From assembly GCF_037572775.1 (NCBI RefSeq), contig NZ_JBBHKA010000001.1, positions 2,790,001 to 2,854,000 of the forward strand: a DNA stretch of 64,000 nucleotides. The letters are read 5' to 3'. The translations under genes were made by a program, and so were the position numbers. This DNA comes from Ramlibacter sp. PS4R-6. Lineage in GTDB: Bacteria > Pseudomonadota > Gammaproteobacteria > Burkholderiales > Burkholderiaceae_C. Below, one piece after another: positions 1 through 7,181 of the stretch (position 1 is the first letter of the stretch; every line of letters starts with the position of its first letter). The notes below the pieces were generated by a model. That model did not search any database. It worked only from the letters and a program-made list of their open reading frames with translations, and had not been told where the DNA came from.

Positions 1-660
1 ATGGTCGATGCGCAGGCCCGAGTTGTGCTCCCAGTGCTGGCGGAAGTAGTCCCAGAAGGTGAAGATCTTCTCGTCGGGATGGAGCTTGCGGATCGCGTCC
101 GTCCAGCCCTGCGCAAGCAGCCGGCGCCAGCACTCGCGCGACTCGGGCTGCAGCAGCGCGTCCTTGCGCCACGAGCGCGGGTTGTAGATGTCCAGTTCGT
201 CGGTGGGCACGACGTTGAAGTCGCCGCACATCACCACCGGATGGCCCGATGCATACAGCTTCCTCGCGTGTTCGATCAGCCGCTCGAACCACGCGAGCTT
301 GTAGTCGAACTTGGGCCCGGGCTGCGGGTTGCCGTTGGGCAGGTACAGGCACGCGACGACGACGCCATCCACCGCAGCCTCGATGTAGCGGCTGTGGTCG
401 TCACCGGGATCGCCGGGCAACTCGCGGCGCACTTCGACGGGCGGCTCGCCGCGCGAGAGGATCGCCACGCCGTTCCAGGAGCGCTGCCCGCGCCACAGCG
501 CCTGGTAGCCGGCGTCGCGCAGTTCCGCCTTCGGGAACGAGTCGTCGAGCGCCTTCAGCTCCTGCAGGCAGGCCACGTCGGGCTTCTCGCGCTCCAGCCA
601 CGCCAGCAGGTTCGGCAGGCGCGTCTTGATGCCGTTGATGTTGAAGGTCGCGATCTTCAT
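1..660 (-). CDS. xth: Exodeoxyribonuclease III, 5' part (cut by left window edge)
   Basis: The reverse complement begins MKIATFNINGIKTRL and continues for about 220 residues to the window edge, against roughly 255-260 in the family, so only the C-terminal end (with the last catalytic His) is outside. Visible exonuclease/endonuclease/phosphatase-fold signatures are the N-terminal NING, the metal-binding Glu in CLQELK, SWNGVAILSR, and GDFNVVPTD. The family removes 3' blocking groups and incises abasic sites in base excision repair in the cytoplasm. The ATG (complement 658-660) is chosen because the family starts exactly there. No neighbour lies on the same strand within the window. Confidence 0.95.
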   Translation of the reverse strand, partial: MKIATFNINGIKTRLPNLLAWLEREKPDVACLQELKALDDSFPKAELRDAGYQALWRGQRSWNGVAILSRGEPPVEVRRELPGDPGDDHSRYIEAAVDGVVVACLYLPNGNPQPGPKFDYKLAWFERLIEHARKLYASGHPVVMCGDFNVVPTDELDIYNPRSWRKDALLQPESRECWRRLLAQGWTDAIRKLHPDEKIFTFWDYFRQHWEHNSGLRIDH

Positions 661-783
661 GGGACGCGATCTTCGCGCAGCGTGCCGCCGCGCGCAGCGC
701 AGGCGCGCCGCTTCGAGGCCGCGTCCTACAGCAGAGGAAGGCCGTTGCAGCGCATAGTGGCCCGGATCACCGCAGGAACCGCC

Positions 784-990
784 ATGCCCATCCGCTTTCC
801 CACCGACGCAGCCAACGACCCCGGCATGCACGACGGGAGCGCCGACGGCAAGGGCCGTGCCCTGAACTCGCCCGCCCACCACAGCCGCACCGGCGCCGAT
901 TCGCGCAGCGACGAGGCCCAGCCCGGCAAGGGCATCAACCAGGCCGGCTTCGTGCGCGAACGCGACGGCGAGGATCCCGGGAAGGACTGA
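784..990 (+). CDS. Small hydrophilic hypothetical protein
   Basis: A 68-residue ORF starting MPIRFPTDAAND and ending DGEDPGKD. It is polar, with no membrane segment, signal peptide or recognised domain. Its stop overlaps the start of the next small ORF (TGATG), which suggests translational coupling. The same frame is open further upstream, but that part is antisense to xth and is not counted. It resembles the short uncharacterised proteins typical of Burkholderiales; function unknown. The main support is the coupling and the codon usage. Confidence 0.5.
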   Translation: MPIRFPTDAANDPGMHDGSADGKGRALNSPAHHSRTGADSRSDEAQPGKGINQAGFVRERDGEDPGKD

Positions 991-1217
991 TGGCGCGGCG
1001 CAGCGGCACGAGCCCGACGCGGGCCAAGCGCGGCGAACTGCCGACGTCCTCCGTGCCCGCGCGCAGCGACATCGGCGAGAACAGCGCCAGCGAACTGATC
1101 GAGGCCCCCCAGCGCAGGAAGGGCAACCCGCTCGACGCGCACGACTTCGCCGACGGCGGCGGCAGCGGTGGCGGCGAGCGCTTCAGCCGCTTGCGCACCA
1201 AGACGCGCAAGCGTTGA
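990..1217 (+). CDS. Small basic hypothetical protein
   Basis: A 75-residue ORF that starts on the last base of the preceding stop (TGATG). It has a basic N-terminus (MARRSGTSPTRAKRG), a polar middle and a basic, Gly-rich tail (GGGSGGGERFSRLRTKTRKR). No membrane segment or known domain is visible. The charge pattern would suit a nucleic-acid or ribosome-associated protein, but that is a guess. The next ORF begins inside its stop codon, so three short genes appear to form one coupled unit. Confidence 0.5.
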   Translation: MARRSGTSPTRAKRGELPTSSVPARSDIGENSASELIEAPQRRKGNPLDAHDFADGGGSGGGERFSRLRTKTRKR

Positions 1218-1684
1218 ATCGGGGCGTGCGCGCCATCGCTTTCCTGTGCGCCGCGGCCGCCTGGGCCGCGCACGCGCAATCGCCCGACCCCCTGCACTCG
1301 CCGGAATGCGACGCGGCGCGCGTGGTGCCGGAACGTGCGCTGGACGATGCCTCGGCCCGCAAGGCGGGCGCGGGCGAAACGCTCACCCGGGCGCGGCGAG
1401 CGGCGATCGAAGCGTGCCTCGGGCGTGACGATGCGCCGCGCGAGCGTTCGGGCGCGCCCTATCCGTCGATCGCGGTGAGGCCGCCGGCCCTCGAAGGGCC
1501 GCGCCTCGCGACGGTGCCGCCGCCCGCGCCACCTCTGGATGTGGGGCGGGCCGCCGCGATCACCACCTGCGACCCGGGCGGCTGCTGGGACAGCGAAGGA
1601 CGCCGCCTGACCATCGTCGGCCCGGTGCTCGTGGGGCCTCGGGGCGCGTGCACGGCCCAGTCAGGCGTCGTGCATTGCCCCTGA
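1214..1684 (+). CDS. Putative secreted hypothetical protein
   Basis: A 156-residue ORF opening with TTG at 1214, whose bases overlap the previous stop (TTGA). A GTG eleven bases downstream is an alternative start. Residues 1-21 look like a Sec signal peptide (basic MNRGVR, then AIAFLCAAAAWAAHA with an AHA cleavage site). The mature part is Ala/Pro-rich and has several Cys residues in pairs (ECDA, EACLG, TTCDPGGCWDSEG, GACTA, VVHCP), consistent with disulfides in the periplasm. No domain recognised. Confidence 0.6.
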   Translation: MNRGVRAIAFLCAAAAWAAHAQSPDPLHSPECDAARVVPERALDDASARKAGAGETLTRARRAAIEACLGRDDAPRERSGAPYPSIAVRPPALEGPRLATVPPPAPPLDVGRAAAITTCDPGGCWDSEGRRLTIVGPVLVGPRGACTAQSGVVHCP

Positions 1685-1736
1685 TGCGACAATAGGCGGT
1701 TTTCGCAACACCACATTCCTCGAAGGAAACAACACC

Positions 1737-1904
1737 ATGGGCAACAAGATCGTCACCGAAGCCGACCGCAAGCGCACCCCCGCCCCGAAGACGGCCACGG
1801 GCACGGCCGTGAAGCGCGACGGCGGCGGCCAGAAGGCCAGCCGTGCGCGCGGCTCGCACACCAACAACAAGAAGAATCCCGGCAAGCGCGCCCACCAGGG
1901 CTGA
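1737..1904 (+). CDS. Very small basic protein (55 aa)
   Basis: An ATG preceded by a good ribosome site (GAAGGAAAC, about 8 nt upstream) opens a 55-residue frame: MGNKIVTEADRKRTPAPK, then a Lys/Gly/Arg-rich stretch and a C-terminus KKNPGKRAHQG. It contains many Lys/Arg, no aromatic residue, and no hydrophobic stretch, so it is probably disordered and may contact nucleic acid. No family recognised. The strong Shine-Dalgarno and wobble-position G/C bias support it as real despite its size. Confidence 0.6.
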   Translation: MGNKIVTEADRKRTPAPKTATGTAVKRDGGGQKASRARGSHTNNKKNPGKRAHQG

Positions 1905-2065
1905 GCCACGGCGCGGTAAAGCCGAGTCGGGCGCACCGTGAGCGGTGCTGTGGGACGCTTCTGGCGCGACGCTCGACGCCCTCTCCTGCCTGCCCTGCCA
2001 TGCGGGGCTGACAAACTCCGGTGGGTCCCGGAAGTCCAATGGGACATGACCACAGGAGAGTCACC

Positions 2066-2305
2066 ATGAGACTTCTGATCGGACTTCTCGCGGCCGCCGG
2101 CCTGGCCGGTTGCGCCACCTACGACGACGGCTACACCACGGCCACCGTTTACGGCACGACGACCTATTCGACCGCCCCGGCGTACGGCTACTACAGCTAC
2201 AACGCGCCGGTGTACGGCCCGTACGGCCGCAGCTACCGCGACCGTGACGGCGACGGCGTGCCGAACCTGTACGACCGCCGCCCCGACGATCCGTACCGCC
2301 GCTGA
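2066..2305 (+). CDS. Small Tyr-rich lipoprotein
   Basis: A 79-residue protein with a lipoprotein signal (MRLLIGLLAAAGLAGCATYDD; lipobox LAGC, lipidated Cys16). A Tyr/Thr-rich middle (TATVYGTTTYSTAPAYGYYS) is followed by DRDGDGVPNLYDRRPDD, an Asp-rich calcium-binding-like loop of the thrombospondin type 3 kind. Membrane-anchored location is inferred, probably outer membrane since no Asp follows the Cys. AGGAGAG lies 6 nt before the ATG. Short lipoproteins with this DxDGDGVxxxxDxxP ending are common in Burkholderiales; role unknown. Confidence 0.8.
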   Translation: MRLLIGLLAAAGLAGCATYDDGYTTATVYGTTTYSTAPAYGYYSYNAPVYGPYGRSYRDRDGDGVPNLYDRRPDDPYRR

Positions 2306-2353
2306 CCCACGGCTGACCGCAGGGGCCTGCGCACGGGGCAGTTAAACTGCCCC

Positions 2354-2935
2354 ATGCTCAAGAAATCCCTTCTTTCCCTTTCGCTCCTCGCGGTGGCCTT
2401 CGCCGCGCAGGCCCAGACCTCGCCCGCCAAGAAGGAACTGGCTGCGCGCATCCTGAAGTCGCAGCAGCCCGCCATCGAGGCGATGGCGCGCGGCCTGGTG
2501 GAGCGGCCCGCCCTCGAGATCATGGGCGGTGCCATGCAGGTGATCGGCCAGCGCGTCCCCAAGGAGCGGCAGGAAGCCGTCGCGCGCGAGGTGCAGGGTG
2601 ATGCGCAGAAGTACGCGCAGGAAACGGTGCCGATGGCGCAGCAGCGCGCCGTGGCCATCGCCCCGACCACCATCGGCGCATTGCTCGAGGAGCGCTTCAC
2701 CGAAGACGAACTGCGCCAGATCGCGTCGGCCCTCGAGAACCCCGCGCTGATCAAGTTCCAGAACAACCTGCCCGAGATGCAGAACGCACTCGGCGAAAAG
2801 CTCGTGGCCGACACGCGTTCGGCGATCGAGCCGAAGGTGCAGGCCCTCGAAGCCAGCGTCGGCAAGCGCCTGGGCCTCCCGGCGCAAGGCGCCGCGCCCG
2901 CGCCGGCCGCCAAGCCGCCCGCGAAGAAGCAGTAA
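2354..2935 (+). CDS. DUF2059-type periplasmic protein
   Basis: A 193-residue protein with a clear Sec signal peptide (MLKKSLLSLSLLAVAFAAQAQ, cleavage after AQA). The mature region is mostly helical and Glu/Ala-rich. The segment FTEDELRQIASALENPALIKFQNNL matches the DUF2059 pattern (the pattern is given here only in outline: FTxxEL, then a helix, then a short Phe-Gln motif). The C-terminus is a Pro/Ala/Lys tail (APAPAAKPPAKKQ). It stands alone, 48 nt after the lipoprotein gene. The family has no established biochemical function. Confidence 0.75.
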   Translation: MLKKSLLSLSLLAVAFAAQAQTSPAKKELAARILKSQQPAIEAMARGLVERPALEIMGGAMQVIGQRVPKERQEAVAREVQGDAQKYAQETVPMAQQRAVAIAPTTIGALLEERFTEDELRQIASALENPALIKFQNNLPEMQNALGEKLVADTRSAIEPKVQALEASVGKRLGLPAQGAAPAPAAKPPAKKQ

Positions 2936-2940
2936 GCCGC

Positions 2941-3120
2941 CTAGCGCGCCTGCCGCAGGAAGCGGCGCACGTTGTCGGGGTCGGGGCCCATGGTCTCGAC
3001 CGCCAGCTTCAATTCATCCTCGCTGCAACCGAGCCAACGGGCCCAGTTGCGCCGCTCCCAGTCGTGGTCCAGCGCGATCACGATCTCCTGCGTGCCGTCG
3101 GCCACAAAGTCTTCGGACAT
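2941..3120 (-). CDS. DUF3606-family small protein
   Basis: The complementary strand encodes 59 residues: MSEDFVADGTQEI, then IALDHDWERRNWARWLGCS, then DELKLAVETMGPDPDNVRRFL. This matches the DUF3606 pattern, in which a WE-RRNWA-WLG core is followed by an EL--AV--VG helix. The ATG at complement 3118-3120 is the only sensible start. It is convergent with the DUF2059 gene, with 5 nt between them. Function is unknown; the fold is probably a small helical DNA-associated-looking domain, but that is not established. Confidence 0.75.
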   Translation of the reverse strand: MSEDFVADGTQEIVIALDHDWERRNWARWLGCSEDELKLAVETMGPDPDNVRRFLRQAR

Positions 3121-3235
3121 GGTGCGATCCCCAAAGATGCCTCGATGACTTCAGGGTAGCGACGCAAGCGGCTGAGCTCCGCAGGAAAAGCGAAGGACCC
3201 GGTGTGGGTGGCCGGAATTGCGGCCTGTCGGACGG

Positions 3236-3275
3236 CGGACCCCGGCCTGCGCCGGGGTGACACGTCCACGTGTCA
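3236..3275. repeat. GC-rich palindrome plus second inverted repeat at the end of the FtsH-like gene
   Basis: Two adjacent inverted repeats. The first pairs CCCCGGC with GCCGGGG around a CTGC loop. The second is a perfect TGACACGT-CC-ACGTGTCA at 3258-3275 that includes the stop codon of the minus-strand FtsH-like gene. The first resembles the dispersed CACCCCGGCGCAGGCCGGGGT palindromes seen in many proteobacteria. There is no U-tract, so it may be an mRNA-end hairpin rather than a classic terminator. Confidence 0.6.
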
Positions 3276-5399
3276 GTGATTGGCTTGCGCCAGGCCCGCG
3301 CGGTTGGAGAACTCGTAGCAGGCGGCTTCGAAGCTGCGGATCTCGAAGAGCGCTTCCTTCAGGCTCATCTCGCCCTTTTCCATCAGCTTGCCGGCCAGGT
3401 GCTCGGTAAGCGGCTTCATGCGTGCCAGCACCGCCTTGGTCTCGCCGTAGAGCCGCTCGCTTTGCTGCTCCATGATGCCGCGCGTTTCCTCGTCGAGGTT
3501 CTTGCCGCTCTCGGACAGCGCGCCGAAGTTCAGGCGCGTCTTGCGGTACATGCCCATCTCGGCCACCGCGTGGTGCAAGAGCTTCGTCACGCGCGTGATG
3601 TCGTTGTGCGCGCCGTTGGTCGTGCCCTCTTCGCCGAAGAACAGTTCCTCGTTGGCCATGCCGCCCAGCAGCACGCGCACGTCGTGCTCGATGTCGGACT
3701 TGGTCTTGAGCAGGTTGGCGCCCTGCTTGTGGAACACGAAGCCCAGCGCGTTGTTGCGCGGGTTGGCCTTCAGCGAGATCTTGAGCGTCTTCAGGTCCTG
3801 GGCGATCTTGTCCCAGTCGTTGTTCGCGACCTTGCGCTCGGCGTCGAAGTCCACCAGGAAGTGGCCCCACTCGTGGATCGCGATGATCCGGCGGTCGCGC
3901 TCGCGTTCCTTCGTGGTGTTGGAGTTGACGTTGCCCACCAGCACGCGCTCGGCGGCCTTCATCAGCGTGTCGCCGTCGATCATCGCGCCCACCTGCACGG
4001 CGCTGATGCCGGCCTGGTTGACGATGGTCTCGAGGTCGGCGGGGCTGCGGCCCTCCGTCACTTCCACCAGGTGCGCCAGGTCGAGGTCCGGCATCACCTT
4101 GTCGGCGCGCTGCGCGAGGTAGTACTCGACGATCGCCAGGCGCTCTTCCTTGTTCGGCAGGCGGAAATCCACCTTCATCTGGAAGCGGCGCAGCATGGCT
4201 TCGTCCATCTGCATCTGCTCGCTGTTGAAGTTGGAGGCGACGATCCAGATGATCTCGGCTTCGCTCTTCGTGCGCACGCCGTCGAGGATGGCCAGCAGCA
4301 TGTTCTGCGTGTCGTCGTCGAACTTGCGGTGGCCGCCGCGCTTCATGAACAGGTCCTGCGCCTCGTCGAGGAACACGATGCAGCGCTTGCGGCGCTTGGC
4401 CATGCCCACGATGCGCGAGAGCGTGTTGGAGCCGCCGGCGACGAAACCCGTCTCCAGGTTCGCGGCCGAGTGGAACAGGATCGGCAGGCCCAGCTCCTTG
4501 GCGAGGTAGCTGGCGAGCTTGGTCTTGCCCGTGCCCGCGGGGCCGCTGAACATCACGTTGAACGGCTTGCTGATCCCGTAGTCGGCATATTCCTGGCGGC
4601 GCTGGTACTGGTCCTTGATCTGGAAGACTTCTTCCTTGATGTCGTCCATGCCGACCAGGTCGTCGATGGAGCCGTGCACCTGCGTGGGCTCCAGGAACTT
4701 GAGCGACTTGAACTGGCCCTTGAGCTGGAAGAACAGGAAGCCGATCAGGCCCAGCGTGAGCGTGGCCGACAGGACACCGGAGACGCCGGCCTTCCAGCCG
4801 TCCTTCTCGGACTGCGGGCGCGCGTTGCCGAAGCGCTGGTCGAGGCGCTCGAGCACGTCGATGGACTGCTTGTCGAGGTCCGCGCGCGGCACGAACGTGA
4901 GCTTGCCGCCCCACGGCGAATTGACGGCGCGCTCGGAGAAGATCTTCGTCTCCATGTCGCTCGGGTACCAGGCGTACTGCTTGCCCTGCGACTCGACCAC
5001 CACGATGCGCTCGGAGATGTTCCACATCAGCGGCTTGTAGATCACCGTGATGCGGTCGGCCGGGTTCTGCTCCAGGAAGCCGACCAGCGAGCCGGTGCCG
5101 AACACGATCGGCAGCCTGGCGTTGATGGCCGCGGCGGCATCGGGCATCTCGCCCGCGCCCATGATCTTCACCTGCTCGGCGATCTCGGCCTGCTTTTGCA
5201 GCAGCGCGAACGAATAGGTCGTCGTGACCGGGATCAGAACCATCGCGGCGATGACGAACGCCTTGATCGCGAAAGGCTGGATGGCGAACCAGTCCTGCAC
5301 CCGCGCCGCCGCCTTCTTGGCGCGCAGCCAGAAGCTGCGCGTCGCGGGCGCGTTGGGGGCTTCAGGTCCAGGTTGGGGGTTCGCCGACAAATCCGACAT
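3273..5399 (-). CDS. FtsH-like membrane AAA+ zinc metalloprotease (paralog)
   Basis: A 708-residue protein built like FtsH: transmembrane segment at about 43-66, a soluble domain of about 140 residues, a second membrane segment at about 207-226, an AAA+ module, and a peptidase. Walker A is GPAGTGKT (286-293) and Walker B is CIVFLDEAQD (340-349). The zinc site is HEWGH (509-513), with the likely third ligand Asp600 in NGAHNDITR. The usual FtsH motif is HEAGH, and the periplasmic domain is longer than in E. coli FtsH, so this is an FtsH-family paralog and not the housekeeping ftsH. The start is the ATG at complement 5397-5399 behind GAAAGAAAC; an upstream extension is Arg-rich and unlikely. It probably degrades membrane or misfolded cytoplasmic proteins. 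HflK/HflC (33.7-35.9 kb) are the usual FtsH regulators; interaction here is untested. Confidence 0.85.
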   Translation of the reverse strand: MSDLSANPQPGPEAPNAPATRSFWLRAKKAAARVQDWFAIQPFAIKAFVIAAMVLIPVTTTYSFALLQKQAEIAEQVKIMGAGEMPDAAAAINARLPIVFGTGSLVGFLEQNPADRITVIYKPLMWNISERIVVVESQGKQYAWYPSDMETKIFSERAVNSPWGGKLTFVPRADLDKQSIDVLERLDQRFGNARPQSEKDGWKAGVSGVLSATLTLGLIGFLFFQLKGQFKSLKFLEPTQVHGSIDDLVGMDDIKEEVFQIKDQYQRRQEYADYGISKPFNVMFSGPAGTGKTKLASYLAKELGLPILFHSAANLETGFVAGGSNTLSRIVGMAKRRKRCIVFLDEAQDLFMKRGGHRKFDDDTQNMLLAILDGVRTKSEAEIIWIVASNFNSEQMQMDEAMLRRFQMKVDFRLPNKEERLAIVEYYLAQRADKVMPDLDLAHLVEVTEGRSPADLETIVNQAGISAVQVGAMIDGDTLMKAAERVLVGNVNSNTTKERERDRRIIAIHEWGHFLVDFDAERKVANNDWDKIAQDLKTLKISLKANPRNNALGFVFHKQGANLLKTKSDIEHDVRVLLGGMANEELFFGEEGTTNGAHNDITRVTKLLHHAVAEMGMYRKTRLNFGALSESGKNLDEETRGIMEQQSERLYGETKAVLARMKPLTEHLAGKLMEKGEMSLKEALFEIRSFEAACYEFSNRAGLAQANH

Positions 5400-5678
5400 G
5401 GTCGTTTCTTTCGTGCGCAGGCACATCGCGGCGCGCCGGCGGCGCCGGTGCGCGGTTACATCCAAGAAATCCGGGGAAGCCGGTAGGTCCGGCGGAGGGG
5501 TGCGACGGGAAGTCGTTGTTGTTGCTCTGCAGTCGCCGCGAAAACCACTCGCCGGGCTTTTCAGCCTCTGTCAGTGCAATCCTACAGAGAGCCGGGAGTT
5601 CCGGCTATGGGCATGGTTATGCGGTGCACAACAGGTGCGCACCGTCGTGAGATATTCACGCGCTGCAGCGCAGCGAAC

Positions 5679-5957
5679 TCAGCCGTAATGCGCGGCGCCG
5701 CCCGGCTTGGCGAAAGCGAACGGCGCCAGGGCGCCGGTGTGCTCCCGGGCGCGCTTCTCTGCCTCGGCGATGGCGCGCTGGGCCGTGGGATGCAGCTGTT
5801 CACCGGGTATCTTCGCGCAGCAGTGCGCGTCCCAGTAGTTGTCGGGCTTGCCGCGGCAGATCTTCGCGTACGCGTAGAAACTCGGTGTCAGGCCGCCCGA
5901 CTCGCCCGCGTAGCTGGCGATGTAGAACCCGTTGAAGGGCCCGGTGATGCGCTCCAT
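5679..5957 (-). CDS. Small hypothetical protein behind an inverted repeat
   Basis: A 92-residue protein starting MERITGPFNGFYIASYAGE. It has an internal Cys cluster (KICRGKPDNYWDAHCCAKI) and a helical C-terminal half (HPTAQRAIAEAEKRAREH). The start is supported by GAGGAGA 6 nt upstream. No membrane segment and no domain I recognise. A 10-bp inverted repeat with a third half-site lies 24-79 nt upstream of the ATG, so expression is probably controlled by a DNA-binding regulator. The gap to the FtsH-like gene (279 nt) holds only short palindromes. Confidence 0.7.
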   Translation of the reverse strand: MERITGPFNGFYIASYAGESGGLTPSFYAYAKICRGKPDNYWDAHCCAKIPGEQLHPTAQRAIAEAEKRAREHTGALAPFAFAKPGGAAHYG

Positions 5958-5980
5958 GCCGTCTCCTCGCCAGCACTGCC

Positions 5981-6036
5981 GGCCTTGTCCGACACAGTAT
6001 CCGGACCCTTGTCCTGCGCGCGTGTAGGACAAGGCC
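5981..6036. promoter_or_regulatory. Candidate operator: GGCCTTGTCC / GGACAAGGCC inverted repeat with an extra half-site
   Basis: GGCCTTGTCC at 5981-5990 is the exact reverse complement of GGACAAGGCC at 6027-6036. A third copy of the core (CCTTGTCC, 6007-6014) sits between them. Three TTGTCC half-sites in 56 bp, in the divergent region between the small gene at 5679-5957 and the TIR-like gene, look like a regulator-binding array. No T-run follows, so it is not a simple terminator. The binding protein is unknown. Confidence 0.5.
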
Positions 6037-6115
6037 CCATCGTGGAACCCGGGGAGCACAATGCGGTCCAACCAAGTGGCCGGGTTTTCTTCAAGTTTCT
6101 TCCCCCGGCTCTTAG

Positions 6116-6148
6116 CCCCCGGCGTGCAAGCTCCGGGGGTTTCTTTTT
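6116..6148 (+). terminator. Rho-independent terminator in the leader of the TIR-like gene
   Basis: CCCCCGG (6116-6122) pairs with CCGGGGG (6133-6139), followed by TTTCTTTTT. This is a textbook intrinsic terminator reading plus-strand. No plus-strand gene lies upstream for several kilobases, so it either ends a short untranslated RNA or attenuates the TIR-like gene that starts 38 nt later. Confidence 0.7.
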
Positions 6149-6185
6149 GGCGCCGCGGCTGGGCTTGGGCATACTCGCGGGGCTC

Positions 6186-7181
6186 ATGTCCCGCTCCAGC
6201 GCCCGCACCACCTTTGCCGACCTCGATCGCCAGACGCTCGACGACGGCGTCGCCAAGCTGCAGCGCATCCTGAGGGACGTCAAGGCCTTCGACGTGAAGA
6301 CGATGAAGGAGCGGCGCGACGACCGCCTGGAGACCTTCCAGAAGCGCGTGAACAACCTGCTCTCGGACATGCTCGGCATGGGCAGCCCGGAATACGCCCG
6401 GCACAAGCTCAAGCCGATCGACGGCGAGCTCGACACCACCTTCGGCGACCACTACTCGATGGACGAGTACCGCGAAGGCGTGAAGAACGGCCTGGGCAAG
6501 GCGGCGAGCGGCATCGAAGCGGCGATCGAGGCGATGAAGGCCGCGCTGTCGGGCGAGGCGCCCCCGCCGGCAAAGGCTGCGCCCGCGCCCAAGGCCACGC
6601 CCGCGCCGCCGCCGCCCGCGACACCCGCTCCCACCGCTGTCCCAACGCCGGCGCCGACCCCGGCGCCCACCCCTGCGCCGACATCCGCACCCACCGCCGC
6701 GCCCGCCCCTGCCCCCACACCCGCGCCTACGCCCGCACCGACGCAGGCGCCGGCCCCCAAGCCCCCACCCGCACCGATGCCCATGAAAACTCCTGCCGCC
6801 GCCCCTTCCGCAACCGCCTCCGGGCGCGTCCTGGTCCTGGGTGACGGCGACGCCGGCGCCGGCGCGGCGGAACTGCTCGCGCAGCTCGGGATGGAGATGG
6901 CCGTCATCGATTCGCCCACGGTCGACCGCCTCGACGGCGCGCGCGATGCCGGCTACGCCATCGTCATCGGCACGGCGGGCGGCGACGCGACGATGCTGGC
7001 CATCGGCTTCCTGCTGGCCCTGGTGGGCAAGCAGCGCATCGCGCTGCTGGCGGACGAAGTGCCCCAGGCGCTGGCCGGCTGCGTGCACGTGAAGCCCGAC
7101 GAAGACGGGCTTTGGCGCCTGTTGCTGGCGCGCGAGATGAAGAAGGCCGGCCTCGAGGTCGACCTGAACCGCGCGCTCTAG
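6186..7181 (+). CDS. TIR-like (predicted nucleotide-binding) domain protein with Pro/Thr/Ala linker
   Basis: A 331-residue protein in three parts. Residues 1-123 are helical and charged (TFADLDRQTLDDGVAKLQR, KERRDDRLETFQKRVNNLL). Residues 125-207 are a disordered Ala/Pro/Thr linker of PTPA type. Residues 213-331 match the TIR-like fold of predicted nucleotide-binding proteins (PF10137 type): RVLVLGDGDAGAGAAELLAQLG at the first strand and helix, DAGYAIVIGT, GFLLALVGKQRIALL, and the typical end DGLWRLLLAREMKKAGLEVDLN (quoted here in outline). In active members the helix before GK-GR carries a catalytic Glu (FELG); here the position reads LAIG (Ala272), so NADase activity is doubtful. It is preceded by a terminator and an operator-like repeat, and ends on a CTAG shared with the next gene. 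Confidence 0.65.
   Translation: MSRSSARTTFADLDRQTLDDGVAKLQRILRDVKAFDVKTMKERRDDRLETFQKRVNNLLSDMLGMGSPEYARHKLKPIDGELDTTFGDHYSMDEYREGVKNGLGKAASGIEAAIEAMKAALSGEAPPPAKAAPAPKATPAPPPPATPAPTAVPTPAPTPAPTPAPTSAPTAAPAPAPTPAPTPAPTQAPAPKPPPAPMPMKTPAAAPSATASGRVLVLGDGDAGAGAAELLAQLGMEMAVIDSPTVDRLDGARDAGYAIVIGTAGGDATMLAIGFLLALVGKQRIALLADEVPQALAGCVHVKPDEDGLWRLLLAREMKKAGLEVDLNRAL

Noticed and set aside
3270..5486. Long open frame on the plus strand opposite the FtsH-like gene
   Set aside because: It is an antisense shadow with a His/Leu/Val/Arg-biased composition, and the minus strand carries clear AAA+ and zinc protease motifs.
5590..5644. Short palindromes (AGCCGG/CCGGCT and GGTGCGCACC) in the gap before the FtsH-like gene
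   Set aside because: Such short GC palindromes are expected by chance in DNA of this composition.
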